DNA of 48,095 bases from positions 1 to 48,095 of the forward strand of contig NZ_WIVE01000034.1 in the NCBI RefSeq assembly GCF_009601025.1, given 5' to 3'. Positions 44,439-48,095 of this stretch are shown in pieces; the first letter of the stretch is position 1, and every line of letters begins with the position of its first letter. The notes beneath the pieces were generated by a model. The model was not told where the DNA came from and ran no database searches. It was given only the letters and a program-made list of their open reading frames with translations. The position numbers were made by a program, and so were the translations under genes. Source of the DNA: Roseospira navarrensis. Its GTDB lineage: Bacteria; Pseudomonadota; Alphaproteobacteria; Rhodospirillales; Rhodospirillaceae.

Positions 44439-45494
44439 ATGGAACGCCTCGCCCTGCTGCGGTCCATCACGGCGGTGCTCTGGTTCGGCGCGGCGGTGCT
44501 GATCGGCTCCGTGCTGGTGCTGGGCGAGGACGTCCTGGTGCCGGTCGCGATCGCGGTGATCGTCTGGTATCTCATCAATGCCCTGGCCGAGGGCATCGCC
44601 AGTATTCCCGAGGTCGGTTCGCGTCTGCCCGGCTGGGTCCACATGGCGCTGGCGCTGGCGGTCATCTCGCTGCTGCTGGTGCTGTTCGGCCGCATGGCCA
44701 GCGAGAACATCTCGGAAGTCACCAAGGCCGCGCCGGTGTACCAGGAGAACCTGCGCACGCTTGTCCACGACGCCACGGAACTGGCGGGAATCAGGGGGCC
44801 GATCGATCTGGAAGACTTCGTCGGGCAGATCAGTCTGGCCGATGCGGTCCCCCAGGTGGCCAGCGCCGTCTCGTCGCTGGTGGGACAGGCGGGGCTGATC
44901 CTGGTCTACACCCTGTTCCTGCTGGTCGAGCAGCGCCGCTTCGGCGCCAAGCTGCAGGCGCTCTTCCCCGACCCGGAGCGTGAACGCTGGGTGCGCGGCG
45001 TGCTCAGTCGCATCCAGCTCGACATCAAGACCTATGTCTGGATCAAGACCCTGACCAGCGTCCTGACCGGCGCGGTCAGCTACGGGGTGCTTGTGGCGGT
45101 GGGCGTGGACTACGCGCCGTTCTGGGCCGTGGTCATCTTCCTGTTGAACTACATCCCGACCATCGGGTCGTTGCTTGGCGTGGCGTTCCCGGTTCTGCTG
45201 GCGCTGGTGCAGTTCCCGACACCCATCCCGGCGCTGGTCGTGGCCGGGGTGCTGGGATCCGTGCAATTCACCATCGGCAACATTCTTGAGCCGCGCCTGA
45301 TGGGGCGCTCGCTGAACCTCAGCCCGCTGGTGGTGATCCTGTCCCTGGTGGTGTGGGGCAACATCTGGGGCGTCGTGGGCATGTTCCTGTGCGTGCCGCT
45401 GACCGGGATCATCATGATCGTGATGTCCTACATCCCGGCCACCCGTCCGATCGCCATCCTGCTGTCCAGCGACGGCAAGGTGCGGCATGACTGA
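44439..45494 (+). CDS. AI-2E family transporter
   Basis: A 351-residue inner-membrane protein with about eight helices, of the AI-2E/PerM family. Signature segments: VPVAIAVIVWYLINALAEG, a long periplasmic loop, GLILVYTLFLLVEQRRFG, the central WIKTLTSVLTGAVSYGVL, FLLNYIPTIGSLLGVAFP and the end VVWGNIWGVVGMFLCVPLTG. Members export diverse solutes; the AI-2 role holds for only a few. The ATG at 44439 is chosen because GGAGGA precedes it by eight bases; another ATG at 44430 is in frame. Convergent with the DUF3833 gene. Confidence 0.88.
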   Translation: MERLALLRSITAVLWFGAAVLIGSVLVLGEDVLVPVAIAVIVWYLINALAEGIASIPEVGSRLPGWVHMALALAVISLLLVLFGRMASENISEVTKAAPVYQENLRTLVHDATELAGIRGPIDLEDFVGQISLADAVPQVASAVSSLVGQAGLILVYTLFLLVEQRRFGAKLQALFPDPERERWVRGVLSRIQLDIKTYVWIKTLTSVLTGAVSYGVLVAVGVDYAPFWAVVIFLLNYIPTIGSLLGVAFPVLLALVQFPTPIPALVVAGVLGSVQFTIGNILEPRLMGRSLNLSPLVVILSLVVWGNIWGVVGMFLCVPLTGIIMIVMSYIPATRPIAILLSSDGKVRHD

Positions 45495-45902
45495 GACCGG
45501 CTGACGATGAGGATGACTCCTTCGCACAGGGTCGCTGCACCGAACCGTCAGGATGGGTCTTTGTTGTTTTCGCCGCAGCGCCCCTTTGGGGCGCGCGGCT
45601 CCGCCACCCCGGCTGCCCATGGGCGGCCACCTAAGGAATGGCGCCCCGATGCGGCGCCGAGAGGGCGCCGGCCCCGTCGGCCGGTATCGCATATCGCAAA
45701 GGGTCCCACGGACAGGCTTTCCGCATGCCGGACGGGGCTTGCAGCCCCGTCCGGACCGTTTCGCCCGATGGATGGGGATGAAAATGGTCCGGGCGGGAGT
45801 CCAACGCCCGTCCGGCATCATGGCTGGTGAGGGGCAAGGACTCACACACGCGCCGGGTCTGGACGCCGCCCTTGCCCCTCCCCCTTCAGGACGTCGCCGC
45901 GC
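45495..45902. other. Convergent gap carrying repeat D, copy 2
   Basis: No gene. Nearly all of it is repeat: D part b at 45555-45605, a middle region with further GC hairpins, and D part a in inverted orientation at 45725-45821. Confidence 0.65.
45555..45821 (+). repeat. Modular hairpin repeat D, copy 2 (rearranged)
   Basis: Part b (45555-45605) matches 8921-8970 in the same orientation, including CGCCGCAGCGCCCC and the GGGGCGCGCGGCTCCGCC block. Part a (45725-45821) matches 8823-8917 in the opposite orientation. The variable middle differs, but GGCCGGTATC occurs near 45678. So the parts can exist in different relative orientation. Confidence 0.8.
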
Positions 45903-46535
45903 TCAGGACGGCGCGTCGGTGGCGGCGGCGGGCGGCGCGTTGCGCGGAGTCTTGGTGAAGAACAGGGTCACGGTGCCCAGCTCGAAGCCCCATCGGGTGA
46001 CCGTGGCGCGGTTGATGAGCACGTCGCCCGGCTGCAGCCACATCCAGTCGTTGAAGTGGACCTTCCAGGTGCTGTCGCCCACCTTCAGGTTCATGTCGTA
46101 GGACCAGTTGAGCGCGTTGCCGGCGATGGTGCCGTTGGCCACGCCGATGATGTCGTCGGCCCGGCCTTCGTAGGTGTTCTCGCCCGTCCTGGTGATGCGC
46201 CACACCCGGCGGTCCTTCTCGCCGTCGGCATAGTCGAAGTGCTCGTCGAGCGTCAGGGTCGTGCCGTCCCAGGTGCCGTCGATCTCGACCTGGAACTGGC
46301 GGCGCAGGTTCCCGAATCGGTCCACGAAGATGCCCCAGGCATAGGTCTTGCCGGGGAAGTACTCTTCCAGCACCAGCTTGGGTTCGGCGTCGGCGAAATC
46401 GTCGGGTTTCATGTTTCCACACCCCGTCAGTGTCGTGGCGGTGACCAGCAGCAGGCTCAGCGCGAGCAGGCCGCCGAGGCGGTGTCTCCAGGAGCGGCGC
46501 CGCTGCGGAGCGCGCGCCGGGCTTCCGTTCATCAT
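45903..46535 (-). CDS. DUF3833 family lipoprotein
   Basis: A 210-residue lipoprotein with lipobox LTGC (Cys39). The beta-rich body has LVLEEYFPGKTYAWGIFVDR, FQVEIDGTWDGTTLTLDEHF, RRVWRITRTGENTYEGRADD and WLQPGDVLINRATVTRWGF, the DUF3833 pattern. Its ATG overlaps the MFS stop (ATGATGA) with GGAGGGGAG upstream, so the two are co-translated. In Rhodobacter-type genomes a DUF3833 gene and an MFS gene sit beside cyclopropane/furan fatty-acid genes under the singlet-oxygen sigma factor; whether that holds here cannot be seen. Confidence 0.88.
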   Translation of the reverse strand: MMNGSPARAPQRRRSWRHRLGGLLALSLLLVTATTLTGCGNMKPDDFADAEPKLVLEEYFPGKTYAWGIFVDRFGNLRRQFQVEIDGTWDGTTLTLDEHFDYADGEKDRRVWRITRTGENTYEGRADDIIGVANGTIAGNALNWSYDMNLKVGDSTWKVHFNDWMWLQPGDVLINRATVTRWGFELGTVTLFFTKTPRNAPPAAATDAPS

Positions 46536-47878
46536 GAGGGCTCCCCTCCCAACCGGGTCAGACGTTTGCGAATGATGGCCTGACGGCGCCGGGTCATGGG
46601 GTGGTTCCAGACCAGCGCCAGCACGCCCAGCTTCAGGACCACCGGGGCCAGCGCGTACAGCCCCGCCAGGGTCGCCAGGGCCATCGGTGTGTTGGTGCCC
46701 ACCGCCGCGTCGGCCTTGAACCCCACCCAATCCAGGATCGGGAACGCCAGACCGACGGCCAGGGCCAGCGCGCCCTTGGTGCCCATGCCCCACAGGGCGA
46801 AGAAGATGCCTTCGCGACGCTGGCCGGTGCGCAGGGCGTCCAGGTCGATCACATCGGCCTGCATGGCCGGCGGCAACACCAGATCGGCGCCCAACGCCGC
46901 CCCGGTCAGCACGCAGATCACCAGGAACGGCCAGACGTCCCCCGGCCCCAGCGCGGGCACCCAGACGAAGCTGAGGCAGGCCAGCACCATGGCGGCGGCC
47001 CAGGCCCGGTGCTTGCTCCAGGCGCGGCTGAGCGCCAGCCATCCCGGTATGGCTACGACCGCCGCCACGAAGTAGATCAGGATGAGGCGATCCCGCGTGG
47101 CGTCATCCACGCCCAGCCCGTGCGCCAGGTAGAGCGGGAACAGCGCCGCCGGCAGGCCGCTGGCCATGCCGTTGAGCACCCAGGCGGCCAGAAGGCGCGT
47201 GAACGGCCGGTTGCGCAGCACGCCCTTCGCCTGCTGCCAGACCGAGCCCAGGTTGCGGCGCGGCCCGGCCGGCAACGGCACCTCCGGCACCTTGGCCAGA
47301 AGCAGCACGATGGCCGGCAGCCCCAGCACCACGGCGGCGCCGGCGACCATGCCCAGGCCGGCGCCCTCGCTCAGGCCGAGCATCGTCGCCAGCACCGGCA
47401 TGGCGCCCGCGACCAGGATGCCCACGATCATCAGGCCCTCGCGCCAGCCGGTGATGCGGGAGCGCTCGTTGTAGTCGCCCGAGAGCTCCGCCCCCCAGGC
47501 GGTGTAGGGCACGCTGATGAGCGTCCAGCCCACATAGAGCACGATGCTCCAGACCAGCAGGTGCCCGAGGCCGGCGTCGTCCGGCGGCAGGAACAGCATC
47601 AGCAGCGCCGGCCCGGCCAGCAGCCCGCCGAGCGCGATCCACGGCTTGCGCCGGCCCCAGCGGGTGCGCAGGCGGTCGCTCAACAGGCCCACCAGCGGAT
47701 CCGTGATGCCGTCGATCAGGCGCGCGCCCAGCAGCACCGCCCCGACAGCGGCGAGCCCCAGCCCCAGCGTGTCCGCGTACAGCGTGGGCAGGAACACGAA
47801 CACCGGGATGGTGGGCATGGCCAGGGCCAGCCCGGGCAGGCCGTACAGGATCAGGCGGCGGCGGTTCGCTGCCGTCAT
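46532..47878 (-). CDS. GPH-type MFS transporter
   Basis: A 448-residue membrane transporter with about twelve helices, of the glycoside-pentoside-hexuronide:cation symporter (MelB-like) type. Features: LPTLYADTLGLGLAAVGAVL, GARLIDGITDPLVGLLSDR, TRWGRRKPWI and SVPYTAWGAELSGDYNERSR, the last two being family hallmarks. Substrate unknown; in operons with DUF3833 it may move a lipid-related molecule rather than a sugar. GGAGG lies six bases before the ATG. Confidence 0.9.
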   Translation of the reverse strand: MTAANRRRLILYGLPGLALAMPTIPVFVFLPTLYADTLGLGLAAVGAVLLGARLIDGITDPLVGLLSDRLRTRWGRRKPWIALGGLLAGPALLMLFLPPDDAGLGHLLVWSIVLYVGWTLISVPYTAWGAELSGDYNERSRITGWREGLMIVGILVAGAMPVLATMLGLSEGAGLGMVAGAAVVLGLPAIVLLLAKVPEVPLPAGPRRNLGSVWQQAKGVLRNRPFTRLLAAWVLNGMASGLPAALFPLYLAHGLGVDDATRDRLILIYFVAAVVAIPGWLALSRAWSKHRAWAAAMVLACLSFVWVPALGPGDVWPFLVICVLTGAALGADLVLPPAMQADVIDLDALRTGQRREGIFFALWGMGTKGALALAVGLAFPILDWVGFKADAAVGTNTPMALATLAGLYALAPVVLKLGVLALVWNHPMTRRRQAIIRKRLTRLGGEPS

Positions 47879-47928
47879 GCGGGCCTCCGAACTGGGATAA
47901 CCGGGGTATCATGGGTCGTGTCGTCTCC

Positions 47929-47965
47929 CGAGATCCTTCGCCGCCTTTGGCGGCTCAGGATTGTC
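47929..47965 (-). repeat. Dispersed REP-like repeat R, copy 4
   Basis: On the reverse strand GACAATCCTGAGCCGCC-AAA-GGCGGCGAAGGATCTCG in outline: the same ends as copies 1 and 3 around a hairpin. Lies upstream of the MFS gene. Confidence 0.65.
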
Positions 47966-47999
47966 TGTTTGATTTGTGGCATTGTGGAGATGCCGGGTT

Positions 48000-48031
48000 G
48001 CGGGGCCCCGGGTGGCCACCCGGGGCCCCGC
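48000..48031. repeat. Perfect 32-bp palindrome
   Basis: GCGGGGCCCCGGGTGG followed directly by its exact reverse complement, with no loop. It lies about 120 bases upstream of the MFS gene and near the window edge. Confidence 0.85.
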
Positions 48032-48095
48032 ACCGGATCGTGTGATCGTCTCAGGATGGGGTCTTTGCCCGTTGTCATCGTGATCCGCGATCCGG

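Noticed and set aside
44217-45845. A 542-codon reverse ORF across the AI-2E gene and repeats
   Set aside because: Composed of repeat sequence plus the antisense of a clear membrane protein gene.

Overview
The window is very GC-rich DNA with tightly packed, often overlapping genes. The gene content points to an alphaproteobacterium, probably of the Rhodospirillales (purple non-sulfur) kind: a DUF2336 protein, PhaR, a cytochrome c', BluB, a VPLPA-CTERM protein, an Imp-type type VI secretion cluster with two TssC paralogues, and an mreBCD-mrdA-rodA operon. The taxonomic call is inference from gene families. No rRNA, tRNA, CRISPR array or insertion sequence is visible.

Layout. 0-5.2 kb: a DUF2336 protein, an EAL-CBS-GGDEF signalling protein with a damaged EAL site, and an orphan C39-like domain like those at the front of type I secretion ABC transporters, followed by a 0.7 kb gap with palindromes. 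5.2-9.7 kb: a VPLPA-CTERM surface protein, a SAM methyltransferase, a PhoD-type phosphatase coupled to a small heme protein, and BluB. 9.9-25.9 kb: a type VI secretion region. An EF-hand lipoprotein and a TPR/proline-rich/SHOCT protein run leftward; pppA-ppkA-tssA-tssB-tssC-tssC2-tagJ-tssE-tssF-tssG run rightward, with a sugar-acid kinase (dgoK-like) overlapping tssG. The sheath, baseplate and phospho-switch genes are here, but tssJKLM, clpV, hcp, vgrG and fha are not. 26.2-29.9 kb: cytochrome c', an ORF-free gap with a candidate structured RNA and a strong terminator, a Pro/Ala-rich membrane protein, a metallo-beta-lactamase-fold hydrolase and PhaR. 30.0-35.5 kb: a dipeptide/oligopeptide-type ABC importer (two permeases, two ATPases) without a binding protein, a LysE exporter and a universal stress protein. 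35.7-41.4 kb: the rod-shape operon, leftward. 41.9-47.9 kb: a chemoreceptor, an AI-2E-type permease, a DUF3833 lipoprotein and a GPH-type MFS transporter.

The least expected structure is between genes. At least five dispersed repeat types, most built of hairpins, occupy intergenic gaps. All four convergent gene junctions (VPLPA/methyltransferase, cytochrome/bluB, usp/rodA, AI-2E/DUF3833) carry one. One class (8822-9041, 35528-35648, 45555-45821) is modular, with conserved hairpins next to hairpins whose stem sequence differs completely but remains self-complementary. Another, about 76 bp, begins in the T-tract of two unrelated terminators. Separately, several genes carry in-frame 6- or 12-bp tandem repeats in linkers or signal peptides.
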